NCBI GenBank assembly: GCA_018136815.1
Contig: CM030937.1
Location: forward strand, 4,978,632 to 5,042,631
Direction: 5' to 3'
Source: Isochrysis galbana
Lineage: Eukaryota; Haptophyta; Isochrysidales; Isochrysidaceae
Length of the DNA stretch: 64,000 nucleotides
Positions 1 through 10,457 of the stretch are shown here, in pieces. How positions within the stretch are numbered: the stretch's first letter is position 1; each line of letters starts with the position of its first letter. A program made the position numbers and the translations under genes. The notes beneath the pieces are model-generated. The model did no database searches. It was not told the origin of the DNA and worked only from the letters and a program-made list of their open reading frames with translations.

Positions 1-545
1 CGACAACGGTGCAAAGTTCCAATCGCCATTTGCGAGTGACGGGCGAATAACATTCAGGCGCCAGGCGTCCCCTTGAGGACATTCTATGCTGATGTATAGG
101 ATGGGCACTTGTACGATAGATACAAATCGGCGCCAAACCTCCTCGTTTAGATACTTTCGTCCTTGAACCAAGGATTCCGCGGGCGATCGTAGGATTCTAC
201 TACATACCCAATACTACCGGCGCCCGCCCCGTGACAAGCTATGAGCTGCACCAGTGGTCTGTGGGGCGTCGTGGCCTCGTGGCCTCGTGGAAGGCCATCG
301 GGGACAGCTCCCATGACGACGGCATCCCTTGGGGGCAGGCAGGCGTACAGCTCCCAGCCCCGTCTCTTTCTGCGGTTACACGCACGCAGTGGACCGTGCC
401 GAGCTTCATGAAGTGTAATGAAAGAGAGTAGTAGTGTATGTTACTACTGCTAGAAACCCATGCACTCCTACACTCCATTCTCAAGGTATTATTCAATTAT
501 TCTCTGCACACACATGGAGTATAGAGTGAGAGAATAGAGCACACA
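1..545. other. No recognisable gene
   Basis: No reading frame here has a recognisable domain. The short frames on both strands are unlike the codon use of the genes further in. The stretch could be the downstream flank of a gene outside the window. Its last part (about 515-545) contains GGAGTATAGAG and leads into the GA-rich leader of the next gene. Confidence 0.5.
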
Positions 546-695
546 GTGAGTGTCCGAGGAGGAGAAATGTGGACGAGAGGAGAGGTCGAATATATGAGAG
601 AGAAAAGCAAAAGAAGAGAAAGAGAACGGGAGAGAAAGAGAAGAAACAAAGAGAGCGAGAGAGGAGGGTGCAGCGGCAGCGGCGGGGCGCGGCCG

Positions 696-2360
696 ATGGA
701 CGTGCTGGAGGCACACGCGCAGAGCCTGGCGAAGCGGCTGGCGCAGGCGCTGGAGGGGCGAGAGGCAGAAGAGCAGGCCACACCGCCCAGCCTCGAGGAC
801 GCGCTCCTTGAAGGCTCCGACGCCCCGCCTCCCCGCGGAGCTCTGCTAGGAGCCCCAGCAGAGCTCAGCTCGGCCGCGGAGGCTCAGCAGCTCAGGGCCG
901 ACCTGGCAGAGGTGCTCAAGCAGCGCTCACAGCTGCGGGCAAAGCTGATCGCTGAGCAGGAGCGCCGCCAACACGCCGAGGCCGAACTCGTCGCCCTCGG
1001 CGCACAGTGGCACGGCACCGACACGGCTCGCGCGCTACAGCGGCGTGCCGAGGAGGAGGCGCAGCGCAAGCTCGATGCGCAGGTCGCCAAGGTGGCGCGC
1101 TCGTACGAGCAGCGGTTGGCGCAGCTACAGGCAGAGAAGACGCTGCTTCGAAAGAAAGTCTCCGAAGGCGCCGGCGTCGCGCTCACGGACAGCCAACTTC
1201 AGGCGGAACTACGAGCGGCGCTCAGAACGGAGCTGGTACGCCAATGGAAGCCGGCATCCGCCGTGGCGATGCCGCTGCTATAAACCACGGTCCTCCCCCA
1301 GTCGTGCACCCCGCACGAGACTCCGCTTTAAATATCACCACCCGCCCCTCGGGCTCTGCAGGAGGTTGCTCGCGCTGAAATGAGGGGTCAGATTCGGGAT
1401 GAGCTTGACCACGCGCGTGAGCACTGCTTATCACTCGAGAGAAAGCTGCGCGCGGCGGAGGCGCGCCACACGGCCGATGCCGATATGCTTCGCAAGGTGA
1501 TATGCTTCTCTCATCAGCTATGAGCTCGTATCACTGGCTACAAGCCATCCTATGATGGCCGCACTCTTCATTCGGGCGTGCGCCACTGTTTGGGACTTGG
1601 CAACCTCCAAACCCCTTCTAATCAACCACTTGTTCTCCTTGCCTCGTCGGGTGCAGGCGCTCCGAAAAGCGGATCTGCTCTGCCAGGAGCAATGGGACAG
1701 CGGCTTTGTTGCTGGGCTAAAACAGGCGGCCAAGGCATTTGGCCATGGTGAGAATGCTCAAGAGGACAAGGGAAGAACTGATTGGCCGACCACTGATTTC
1801 TCGTTGAGAGAAGATAGCATCGTGCGGCGGCCCGCACCGAGGAAGGCGTGCGAAACGGCAGCATCCAGGGGCGAGTCCGACTCCACCGGCCCCGGTGGCG
1901 GTGGCGGCTTTCACGGTGTAGGCGGCGGAAGGAGCGCCAGCATGCCATCGAGTGTGTTGTCAGGGCTGCAGATACGGAGGCAAGGCGCGTCGCTTAAGCC
2001 GGCCGTTGATAATGCAGTGGCCCTTGCTGACCAATGTGTAAGTGCTGCATTGCAGGCAGCTCAGACAGGAGATGGAACAACAGGGGGGCAGGTGAGAGAG
2101 AGCGGAGCGACGCCGCTCCGAGCTGCTCAACCGGCTCGAGACAATGCTGAGCCGCATGCCACGGAGAAACGCACTACTAGGGAGGGGGCAGGCCAGGCCG
2201 CCGTAATCTGGAAGCATCATCGATGCAACCACGTTGCCAATGACGTCTCAAGTTGCCTACCGCCCACAAGTTCGTGGGCAGAGGAGCTGCCATTACACAC
2301 GGCGCCTGCGCATGGGCCAGCGAGCTCGGTATGGCCACCTCCAGAACTCGAGACCGTGGA
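696..2360 (+). CDS. Coiled-coil protein of unknown function, multi-exon
   Basis: I do not recognise the family. The start is set at the ATG at 696, which follows a GA-rich leader (560-670). Three exons are well supported: 696-1235, 1362-1496 and 1657-1747. All are flanked by GT and AG and keep one frame (phases 0, 0, 1). The product is rich in Glu, Gln, Arg, Leu and Ala with heptad-like spacing (AEAQQLRADLAEVLKQRSQL; RDELDHAREHCLSLERKLRA), which implies a long parallel coiled coil. Coiled-coil-like sequence (ELLNRLETMLSRM) reappears near 2115-2160, so one or more further exons probably lie at 2050-2200, but I could not settle the splice sites or the stop. A cytoskeletal or centrosomal role is possible, but nothing in the sequence shows it. 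Confidence 0.6.
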
Positions 2361-2480
2361 GTGATCTTCTTGGTCTTGTCCTTGTCTCAGTAGATAGAGG
2401 AAACCGCGAAAAGTGTCGGGCCCCAAAATCCAGCCTCCCGAGTGGCCGTGGGACACGATAGCAATTTAAAAATATATAAA

Positions 2481-2625
2481 AACATCTGAAGATTCAGGCT
2501 ACTACCGCTAGCTATAAAGGATCACGCACTCACGGCACCGACTCACGCCATCGCCTATACCCGCCAGAACACTCACTCCCTTTACACTGCCCCCTTCATT
2601 CCTTTGTCTTTGGTATCGGGGGGGA
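2481..2625 (+). repeat. Dispersed repeat R (5' module)
   Basis: The block runs from AACATCTGAAGATTCAGGC to a G-run after CTTTGTCTTTGGTATC. It recurs at 3,032-3,120 (first half), 4,528-4,960 (second half and beyond) and 26,124-26,640 (complete). An inverted piece lies near 30,710-30,800. Here it directly precedes a LINE-like relic, so it may be the 5' region of that element. Confidence 0.75.
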
Positions 2626-2960
2626 TGAGAGAACTCAACCAGGAAATCGCAGAACTACGAAAAAAATCCAAGCCGACCAACAAAAACTGCTTCGACGCCC
2701 TGAAACACGAGGAAAGAATGATGAAGGAATTCTTCTAACAAGTTCAAAGCGAGAGCGTCGAACAGCGCAATACCGGAACTTTTTATGCACGGGTGACTGG
2801 GACGCCCCAAGAGACGACTCGCGCCCCACAGTAACATCCGATGAGGAGATACGCAAAGAACTTCGAAAGTACTACGTATGGCTCTACCAAGAACGAAAAC
2901 AGCGGCCGGAGACACAGCACTGGAAGACGCGCTGGAGGCGCGGCCCTTGACAATACGAGA
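2626..2960 (+). pseudogene. Relic of a LINE-like (non-LTR) retrotransposon ORF
   Basis: A short frame opens with MRELNQEIAELRKK directly after repeat R and stops after about 37 codons. In another frame (about 2,735-2,945) the translation includes GDWDAPRDD and EEIRKELRKYYVWLYQ. The latter resembles the linker between endonuclease and reverse transcriptase in LINE proteins (the pattern EIxxELxxYYxxLY). No YxDD block is present, so only a fragment survives. Assignment rests on this short match and is tentative. Confidence 0.4.
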
Positions 2961-3031
2961 CAGCGCAGCCCTGGAGGTAGGGGTAGGCCAGGATATCCAC
3001 AAAATTTTGCCCAAATATCCATGAAAAAAAA

Positions 3032-3120
3032 AACATCTGAAGATTCAGGCTACTACCGCTAGCTATAAAGACCACGCACTCACGGTGCCGACTCACGCCA
3101 TCGCCTATACCCCAGAACAC
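3032..3120 (+). repeat. Second partial copy of repeat R
   Basis: It starts in an A-run with AACATCTGAAGATTCAGGC and repeats the first ~90 bases of the copy at 2,481. The A-run in front could be the tail of the LINE-like relic. The following 300 bases (3,120-3,430) hold no gene. They contain the short motif CACCGGCGGCTAGCGCGGC, also present near 5,460 and, in diverged form, 38,550. Confidence 0.65.
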
Positions 3121-3654
3121 TGTCGGAGCGAAGCTCGTTTCCTCATTGGAAACGAGCCGCGGAGGCGCACCGGCGGCTAGCGCGGCGCACGGTCCATCCG
3201 GGGAGCCCGGAACGGGCTCATCGGAAGAACGGGGAGGGCAAATGACGGGCATGAGAGATGGACGGGAGAGTGGCACGGAACGCGAACCGGAGGGTCGGAG
3301 GATGTAAGAAAGGGCGCGGCGAGCAGTTACCGCTTACTTGGGACTCGTAGGGACTCGTAGACTCGAAAGGACGACTCGGAAGACTCGGGGCTTGGGGTAC
3401 TCAGGGGCTGCAGGTCACCAACAGGCGATACAATGGCTCAAAAACCACACAAATCAACACTCTGCACTCAAACATTCACGGTGACAGGCCGGAAACATAC
3501 GTTAAACGAACCCCCTCTGGTGAGCAGATTCAGGAGTGCCCACCAGAAAAAGAAGAGAGAGAGAGAGAGAGCGAGGGAACGAGGGCTCGGGGGGTCAAAA
3601 CACAATTCGGACTCCGTTTTGGACTACAGAGTAAAATCCAGTGCCCTCGCGAGT

Positions 3655-4300
3655 CCTGCCTCGAGTCTCGCGGAGGGGGGGGAAGGGCCGCCGTCTTGGC
3701 GCGCGGAGGGGGGGGGACCGCGCGGAGGGGGGGGAAGGGAACGGCGGAGGGGGGGAACAGCGGAGGGGAAGGGGAGGAGCGGAGGGGGGGGGGGGGAGGG
3801 GAGGAGCGGAGGGGGGGGAAGGGGGGAGCGAAAGGGGGGGGGGGAGAAACTGCCGAGGGGGGTGAGATCGCAACACTGACCCAATCATCCCTCACATTCA
3901 GGTATTTTTCCCGGCCTGGCCCGGGAAAATCAGGGAGTGGAGAGAGGGGAGGGAGGAGAGTTGCGGAAGGGGGGGGGGAACCGCGGAGGGGGGAATCACA
4001 ATACTGACCCAATCCTCCCTCACATTCACGTATTTTTCCCGGCCTGGCCCGAGAAAATCAGGGAATGGAGAGAGGGGAAGGAGGACTGCAGAGGGGGGGT
4101 GAAAACACAGTACTGACCCAACTTTCCCTCACATTCACGTGTCTTTCCCGGCTTGCCCCGGGAAACGCATGGAATAGAGAAGGGAAACGCAGAGAATGGA
4201 GAGAGGGGGGAGGGGAACTGCAGAAGGGGGAGGGAACTGCAGAAGGGGGAGGGAACTGCAGAAGGGGAGGGAACTGCAGAAGGGGGGGGGCCAGTTCTGT
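3655..4300 (+). repeat. G-rich tract with ~125-190 bp tandem repeats
   Basis: Purine runs dominated by G are interspersed with three copies of a unit that contains CTCACATTCA, TATTTTTCCCGGC (third copy GTCTTTCCCGGC) and a Cs-plus-Gs palindrome CCCGGGAAA. The copies begin near 3,890, 4,018 and 4,130. A run of GGAACTGCAGAAGGGG-type units (4,213-4,290) follows. The frames across it encode only Gly/Glu/Arg or Pro/Ser polymers and are not treated as genes. The long G runs could form G-quadruplexes. Confidence 0.7.
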
Positions 4301-4309
4301 TACCTGCAT

Positions 4310-4527
4310 CTCTTACCTTAAACGCGTGGACAATTACCGTAACGGTAAAAATAAAACTCAAATCTTCGAATTTCGAGACGAAAATCGGCGAACCAGGACT
4401 GGAGCCCACGGAGAATCCGAATCGGCACGCCTTGCGTGACCACGACGAACATAGAAGACGATATATAACGCGGAAGGAGCGCGCTCATGCCGAAATATTC
4501 ACGCCGAGAGGCCTGAATACAACAAAC
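4310..4527 (+). repeat. 3' region shared with the 48.9-52.1 kb element
   Basis: The pattern AAAACTCAAATCTTCGAAT...GAGACGAAAATC...CAGGACTGGAGCCC...GAGAATCCGAATC...ATATTCACGCC...GAATACAACA matches, with substitutions, the sequence after the CCCH ORF at 51,590-51,775. This suggests a second, 5'-truncated copy of that element's 3' end. Confidence 0.55.
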
Positions 4528-4960
4528 ACTCACTCCCTTTACACTACCCCCTTCATTCCTTTGTCTTTGGTATCGGGGGGGGGGCCCGCGTGCACTACGA
4601 CGGGCCAAGCGCAAGGGGCGGGCTGGGGCAGACCTGTTGTTGGGTGTTCCTGTGGCAGACAAACGTAAAACGCCTTCTGAACTATCTTATATTGTCCCCA
4701 GGGGGTCTCGGCCCCCGCCCTTCGGCCTTTCTTCGTCCGCTGCCGCACTTTCGCGGTGTTTGACTGCCGCGCAGGGTGTCTTCCCGTTGATATACCGTAA
4801 ATGGGCGGATATCTTACCTATTCTCGGGCCAGATCGTGTGGTTTTTTTTGTCGTTCTTTTCCCGTCGTTCTCTTCGTTCTCCTACGGGCGTGTGCTGCAT
4901 GGCGCGCGCCATGGCCCCCTTCTGGGGGGCCCCTCGGGGCCCCCCAGAGGGCCAGCCAGG
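4528..4960 (+). repeat. Repeat R, distal part
   Basis: Shares CACTCCCTTTACACTACCCC, CTTTGTCTTTGGTATCGGGG, CGGGCCAAGCGCA, GTTCCTGTGGCA, ATACCGTAAA and CGTTCTCTTCGTTCTC with 26,210-26,640, in the same order and orientation. No open frame in either copy looks coding. The next ~190 bases (4,960-5,150) hold a GC-rich fragment of another dispersed module also seen near 6.5, 9.9, 20.9, 31.3 and 49.2 kb. Confidence 0.7.
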
Positions 4961-5149
4961 GCAGCTCAGGGGGCAGTGGAGGCTGGGGCAGTGCCCCTGG
5001 CCTCTCCTGCCTCTCCCTCGCTCGCCTCGCTGGCCCTGGGTGCCCTCCTGGCGGCCTCGGTGGTCTGTGGCTCAGTGGTGAGGGGGGGGGTCAGTACGAG
5101 CGAGGGCCAGTGCAGGCGAGTGCGTGCGGCGCGCGGCGCGCGCTCGGCG

Positions 5150-5285
5150 AAGGTCTGGGCCAGATTGATGTCAGCTCAGCCCCTGCCAGCAGGCAGGGGC
5201 TGAGGTTGGTTGTGCAGGCCCACCCAGGGGGTGTCTGCGATGGAGAGAGGGGGGCGCGAGGCCCCCATTGGCCTCCTACTTATAA
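5150..5285 (-). repeat. Element 5' end module with GC hairpin
   Basis: Read on the minus strand this begins with ATTTTTATAAGTAGGAGGCC and then the hairpin GGGGGCCTCGCGCCCCCC. It continues with AGCCCCTGCC / GGCAGGGGCT, a second hairpin. A close copy lies at 23,360-23,520 on the same strand, upstream of a gag-like ORF. See the finding on the shared GC hairpin. Confidence 0.6.
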
Positions 5286-5639
5286 AAATGCCCAAATATC
5301 CATGAAATATATCCAAAAAATATCCAACCCGCAACCCCAAATATCTCAAGAAATATCCACAATCTACTATTATAGTAGTAGTACATAACTATACCCTCGC
5401 CGCGTCGTGTCGAGTCGAGCGTGGCCGGAGGGCTCTGAGCCACTCCGTCGCGAGCAGCACCGGCGGCTAGCGCGGCGCTTTGGCCCTCCTCCCCGCCGGG
5501 AGTCGGGTGAACGAAATTCTGGATGGTATCGGGCAACTCCATTTGAGTTTTGGATTTAGTAGAAAACTCAACGTAGATCAAAGAAAGATCACACGAGATG
5601 CAAGGGAGGGAACCTCGAGCAAAGTTAGAACAAAGGAGA
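5286..5639. other. No gene; AT-rich then GC-rich spacer
   Basis: The stretch holds CCAAATATCCATGAAA, also seen at 3,009-3,024, and repeated AATATC words. After that comes the CACCGGCGGCTAGCGCGGC motif at about 5,460. No coding signal was recognised. Confidence 0.4.
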
Positions 5640-5862
5640 AGCCACAGTCTCCCGCCCCCTTCTCTCCTCTCTCCGACTCCTGGCCGAAGCAGCGTGCAGC
5701 GTGCACGGCCTCCCCGGAACCAGCTTCTCCGCTAAAGAGGGAACTGGGGAAGGGGAAGGGGGTTGACAAGGTTAGGTTTGGGTAGTAGGGAGGTTCATTA
5801 GCACTCTGCCTCACGCCGCACAAATAGCGGGGAATTATAAGAAGATTTTTTTTTCCATTTGA
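5640..5862 (+). repeat. Isolated arm of the foldback element
   Basis: It resembles the right arm of the inverted-repeat element at 34,590-35,375. The order GAAGCAGCGTGCAGCGTGCA, CACTCTGCCTCACGCCGCAC, AAATAGCGGGG and a T-run matches 35,160-35,375 with gaps. Only one arm is present. Confidence 0.55.
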
Positions 5863-6216
5863 GTTTTGGACGGGGGACAAACGGCGAACGAAGGGCGGTG
5901 GGGCGGCGAGGCGCTCCTAGCGGCCCTAGTGTGTTGGATTGTAAGAGATTGTTAGACCTACGAAGAACTCTTCCCTCAGGGAGGGAGCCTAGACTGCTAG
6001 TGTGCAGCGACGCAGCGAACAACGACGGACAACGATACTGAGAACAACAGGATGCACCGACTCACGGACACACCGGAAACATTCACCTAAACCAAGCGAA
6101 ACATCAAGCAACCGAGACCGGGAGAAGGGCCGGGGGAGTGGGGGTGTTGAAAGTATGCTACGTACTACGTGTAGCGTGTAGTAGGTAGTGGTTCCATTCG
6201 CCGCGAGTGCGGTCAG

Positions 6217-6720
6217 AATATTAAAAGGTTTTTTAGTTGGGCCGCTGACAACTAAGTTTATACTTGGTTGCCCCATGGGGGGGCACGAGCCCCCCCCTCT
6301 CTCCACTCCTCCCCTGCCATAGGGGAGGAACCACCCATCCTCCTGGCATGCCTGATGGCTTGCCAGGAGGCCACTGCCCTACTGACCCACTCCCTTCCCC
6401 ACAGGCTCGCCCCATTCGCCCATCCTGGCCCCTCGTGACCAGCCCATCGCTCCAACCCTCCCTCCCCCCCTGGTCGACAGGCAGACAGGTGCAGATTGGG
6501 GGCCCCAGGGGCTCAGGAGCGCCAGCGAGGGAGAGGCAGGGGAGGCCATGGCCCAGCCCCAGCCTCCTCTGCCCCCTGAGCTGGCCTCCAGGAGCCTCCA
6601 GGGGTCGCCAGGGGCAGCTGCAGGCCTGCCGCAGGCGCGCCATCGCGCGTGCCTGCAGGAGAGGGGAGAGAGAGCGCGGAGAAGGGGGAGGGCGGAGCGA
6701 GAGCTCCGCTCACCGGAAAA
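6217..6720 (+). repeat. Element terminus and GC-rich body module
   Basis: After AATATTAAAAGGTTTTTTAG and AGTTGGGCCGCTGA comes the terminus CAACTAAGTTTATACTT. Next is the hairpin GGGGGGCACGAGCCCCCC and a ~450-bp GC-rich body. The same order and orientation is found at 48,927-49,440. No ORF or second terminus follows before 7 kb, so this is a truncated copy. Confidence 0.65.
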
Positions 6721-7096
6721 TAGGTAAGTCCCGCACCTGTTTCCTGTTTACAGGATAAGTCGGGACCGAGGCCGCCGCCAGCCCGGTAGGCGTAGGAGGA
6801 AGGGGGGAACGGATCGCCGGGGGGGGGCGCGGGCCACCGACCATATCTAAGCCCTTTTCCCCTATCCCCCTAGTAGTGCACGGGGGGAGTCGCCTGATGG
6901 CGGGGGGGAAAGGGCCGGCGGATTGGGGGTGTAGAAAGTTTCCTACGTGAGTAGAAAGTAGAGGCTGCACGGTCGCGTGTGCGGTGAGACTATTAAGAAA
7001 TTAATAAAAATAAAAAAATAGTTGGGCCGCTGAATACATCAAGTATGCCTTAACCTTAAAACCACCAAACAGAGGACAAATGCCCGATGGTGGGAC

Positions 7097-7406
7097 ATGC
7101 GTATTTGGTATCCGGTGGGGTCCCCCATCCGGATGGATCGTCGAAAGCGGGCATGCAGCGCGCCCGGCATCGACATCGGTTCGAAGTTGAGCTTTTCAAG
7201 CTTTTGCGATTTTAGCGTCTTTTGTCAGTTTTCGATTACGTTTTGTTGTGGGGGCCCAAGGGGGGGGGTCCGGGTCCTAATGGGCCCCGGATATGTGCTA
7301 GTTGGGTGTATTGGGAACTTTTTACCGAAAAAAATCCTCAAATTTCCTCAATTCTGAGATGGTCTCATTTTTTACCCCTAATAAAAAAACACTGTTTGAC
7401 CGCCCT
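7097..7406 (+). repeat. Satellite monomer plus conserved tail
   Basis: About 0.6 monomer (GGATGGATCGTCGAAA...CAGCGCGCCCGG...GGTTCGAAGTTGAGC) is followed by a ~240-bp tail that ends in CTGTTTGACCGCCCTAG. The same monomer-tail order occurs at 27,430-27,733 and, inverted and doubled, at 21,252-22,130. The tail contains no ORF of note. Confidence 0.75.
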
Positions 7407-7718
7407 AGCCCTTGCCCTTTGCAAAGCCTTTGCCATCTCCATCTCCATATCTCCATCTCCGTGGGCTCCGTGTGTTGTCGTGTCTCCCATAGTAGGTACG
7501 TCGCCACAGCTTGCTTGGGCCCTTACTCCATGCTTGGCGACTACTCCAGACTCCAGCTAGATTAGGATTAGACTCCATGCTTGGCGACTACTCCAGACTC
7601 CAGCTAGATTAGGATTAGACCTACTCTACTTCACTGGAGCTGAGTCTAGAGTAGAGTACATGTCGCACCGATAGTAAAAGTAAGTAGAGTAATATTATGT
7701 ACTCGTACGAGTAAGCTC

Positions 7719-7730
7719 TACTCTAGAGTA
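7719..7730 (+). promoter_or_regulatory. Palindromic motif TACTCTAGAGTA
   Basis: A perfect 12-bp palindrome 31 bp upstream of the SMYD ATG, followed directly by ACTTTAGAGAGAGAG. Near-copies lie upstream of four other genes; see findings. A role as core promoter or transcription start element is inferred. Confidence 0.5.
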
Positions 7731-7760
7731 ACTTTAGAGAGAGAGCAAGATGTGAGCCGG

Positions 7761-9065
7761 ATGTCTGCGGCTGCGATCGGCGTGGAGGAGCGCGAGGGCC
7801 GCGGCCGGTGTGTGGTGGCGTGGCGCGCGCTGACGCCGGGCGAGCGCGTGGACGCGGTGTCTGGCGCGGCGTACGCCGCCGTCCCGCTCGGCTCATTCCG
7901 GCCGAGCCTCTGCGCCCGGTGCTTCCAGCCCGCCGCAGAGCAGTGCAAGCTTTCGCGATGCTCTGGATGCAGGCAGGCTCGCTACTGCTCAGCGGTGTGC
8001 CAGCGAGCCGACTGGGCTCTTCATAGACACGAGTGCCCTCACCTGAGCGAGGAATACTCTGCTCTCCACAGTCTCGACGAGGGCACTCTTGTACAGCTTC
8101 TCCTCGCCGCGCGCTGCCTGCAACGTCGCGCTCAGGGGAAGGGTGATGAGGCGGACCGCTGCTTCGATGAACTGTACGCTGTGGATCCGGACGCAGAATC
8201 GATCGAACTTGCGCACAAGGCCGTGCGCCTGGCCGGATTATTCCCAAAGACGATAGCAGCAGCGACCGTGGCGCGGCTACTCGTGGCATCGAGGCTCAAC
8301 TCCTTTGGAGTGCTCAATGCGCTACACTCGGTGGTCGGTGCAGCATGCCATCCAATGGCGGCGTTGTTGAATCACTCTTGCGCGCCGAATTGTATACTGG
8401 CCTGGGAGGGTTCCACGCTTTGTGTATGCACCGTACGCAATGTTGCTCCCGGGGAGGAGCTTTGTCACGCTTTCGTCGACCTTGCCATGCCCACGCCACA
8501 ACGCCAAGAGGCGCTGCGGCACAGGTATGGCTTCCAGTGTGAATGCGAGCGCTGCACCCTTCCAGCTGGTGCGAAGGTGGATCGAATGCTTGAGGCCCGC
8601 CCGCCCGATGGCACGCCTGCAGCGAGCGCGATTCTCGAGTCGGAGAAGTGGCTGCGTGCTGCCCAAGTGGAGACAGATGACAACAGGGCGCGGGAACTCG
8701 TTCTACGTGCCCTCAACATTCGCCGATTGCTCTGCACTCCTCAGAGTTGTCTTCGTCATGCAGCAGAGATGGAAGCATTCGGTCGCAATCTGGAGGCGGG
8801 TGAGATCCATGCTGCTCGTGAATGCTGTTCCAACGTGGTCGCATTCCTCCAGTCCGCCCTCTCGCATGTTCCACATCATCCTCTTCTTGCGTTGCAACGG
8901 CATACTCTCGCTGATTTGCATGCTGCGTGCGGTGAGGTCGAGGAGGCGAAAAGTGCCTTAGAGCTCGCAGTAGCGTCGATGAGTGTTTGCCCGGGCCGCA
9001 AACACTCATCCCTGTGCCGCCGCGCATGCGATCGACTCGACGAGCTGAAATCCATGCTGCAGTGA
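7761..9065 (+). CDS. SMYD-family SET/MYND protein lysine methyltransferase
   Basis: A single-exon protein of 434 residues. It should transfer methyl groups from S-adenosylmethionine to lysines, but the substrate cannot be told. Residues 51-92 form a MYND zinc finger (CARC, CKLSRCSGC, YCSAVCQ, HRHEC). The C-terminal half of a split SET domain follows, with NHSC at 204-207, the cofactor-site motif of the family. VAPGEELCHAF (228-238) and the post-SET cysteines CECERC (260-265) come next. The remaining ~170 residues are helical and TPR-like, as in SMYD2/3. This order (split SET, MYND, NHSC, post-SET, helical tail) is standard for SMYD. The ATG at 7,761 was chosen because an upstream ATG at 7,750 is followed at once by TGA. 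A TACTCTAGAGTA palindrome and a GA-rich leader precede it. Confidence 0.88.
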   Translation: MSAAAIGVEEREGRGRCVVAWRALTPGERVDAVSGAAYAAVPLGSFRPSLCARCFQPAAEQCKLSRCSGCRQARYCSAVCQRADWALHRHECPHLSEEYSALHSLDEGTLVQLLLAARCLQRRAQGKGDEADRCFDELYAVDPDAESIELAHKAVRLAGLFPKTIAAATVARLLVASRLNSFGVLNALHSVVGAACHPMAALLNHSCAPNCILAWEGSTLCVCTVRNVAPGEELCHAFVDLAMPTPQRQEALRHRYGFQCECERCTLPAGAKVDRMLEARPPDGTPAASAILESEKWLRAAQVETDDNRARELVLRALNIRRLLCTPQSCLRHAAEMEAFGRNLEAGEIHAARECCSNVVAFLQSALSHVPHHPLLALQRHTLADLHAACGEVEEAKSALELAVASMSVCPGRKHSSLCRRACDRLDELKSMLQ

Positions 9066-9530
9066 GGGGGAGAAAACCGAAACACCACTGTCGAATAGCT
9101 GTATGCCTAATTGATTGACGAGAGACTCTAAACGATGTTGGCGATGAGAGACGAGAACCCGGAATCTCCCGAGGGGCGCCCTCGATGCATACAATGATTA
9201 TGCAGGTTCCTTTTCGGATGGATTCAGCCGTGTAACGACTCATTACGATACGACTTTGAGACTGAAAGTAGGGGCTAGAGTAGATGAGGACGAATGGGCA
9301 ACCGCAAGCCCAAGCTCCGCCAACGGCGCCTATCGCCTAGATTGTACTGTGTTGCTACCGCGGGGTTGGCACAAGCGTCGAGTCCACGAACGGTGATAAT
9401 GAAATAATTAAATAAAATAAATAATGTTATATCCTAGCCAACCCCACTAGCCACTAGCTAACTGGACACAACGTTCCAGTCCCGGAATCCCGCCATACCG
9501 TATACCGTATTCATATCCATATCCATACTT
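9066..9530. other. No gene seen
   Basis: The 3' flank of the SMYD gene. A stretch around 9,405-9,460 (AATAATGTTATATCCTAGCC, then AACCCCACTAGC) recurs near 12,728-12,770, so a small dispersed repeat is present. Nothing else was recognised. Confidence 0.45.
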
Positions 9531-9532
9531 GA

Positions 9533-10040
9533 CGAGCCAGGTGTCCGAGTCATACCGGGGGGAGGAGGCACTGCCCCCTACCCTCGATATTTATCCCCCC
9601 TCCAGTGCACGCACCGACCCTGCGCACCCCAGCACGCCCTCTCCTCCTCTTCGAGTCTACGCTGGGGAAAAACCCCTTTCGGGTAAAACAACCGAGGGCC
9701 GAGGGGGCAAGTCACACATCAACACCCCTTTTTTCGAGGATTCTCGCCCCCAGTGGATCACTGTGTATTTTCCCCCAGGCAGGTCCATTATTCATGTGGC
9801 GTGCCTGCGACCCACCTTACCTTCAGATCCCCAAGTGGCCTGCAGGGACCTTGGCCTGGGAGCTCAACCAGGGCCAGGGGGCAGGTGAGGTTGGGGTCGA
9901 CCGTCTGGCGTCTGGCCCTCTCCTGCCTCTCCCTCGCTGGCTCTCCGCGCCCCTGAAGGTCAACTAGAGCTGGCTGGGGGCTCCTGATCAGGGGGTCTAG
10001 GTGAGGTGGGGCTGGCCAGCGTGGGCCAGGGCGTGCGATC
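9533..10040 (-). repeat. Dispersed GC-rich module (inverted copy)
   Basis: It begins with GACGAGCCAGGTGTCCGAGT and includes CCCCTTTCGGGTAAAAC. It matches, in reverse, 31,670-31,850 and 49,540-49,680. A short piece also ends the copia relic at 15,636-15,665. GACGAGCCAGGTGTCCGAGT looks like one boundary of the module, because unrelated sequence lies beyond it in each copy. Confidence 0.65.
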
Positions 10041-10136
10041 GAGCGATCCATTCTTGTGCACGGCATCGTCGCCCGCCAGCAACGGCCCTTCAGTTGGAAT
10101 GGTAGATCGTGATTCTTTACTCTTGTAGCTTGTAGT

Positions 10137-10457
10137 ATCAGTAAAACTGATTGGGTCATGGGGGCCGCGCTCCCCCCGGGTGGTCTCGTGGTCTCCCCCG
10201 CCAACGCTTTATTGCGAGCCTACTACAGCGCAGAGGGGCAGGTGCCAGACGGAGCTACGGTCGAAGTCATCATCTCCGACGTGGATGGCGGAGAGGCGCC
10301 CGTGATCCGTTTCACCTTTCCGACCACGAGCCTCGTCCTACCGTCAAGCGAGATATTTCCATCGACGAGCTATACTGCAGCAGAAGGTATCCTACGACGT
10401 GACAGCCTCCAGCCTGGCATTCAAGTACGAGCTGCAGTAGGTGAGCCCCGCCGATAG
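10137..10457 (+). pseudogene. Relic with hairpin-plus-ATG leader (gag-like family)
   Basis: The hairpin ATCAG-TAAAA-CTGAT (10,137-10,151) is followed by TGGGTC and an ATG at 10,158. The frame runs for about 99 codons (VEVIISDVDGGEAPVIRF and so on) and then stops. The leader matches that at 49,680-49,703, where CTATCG-TTAAAA-CGATAG is followed by GGTC and ATG. The protein itself is not recognisable and is probably a truncated copy. Confidence 0.4.

Noticed and set aside
3530-4012. Pro/Ser- and Gly-rich frames over the G-rich tract
   Set aside because: Artefacts of homopolymer runs.
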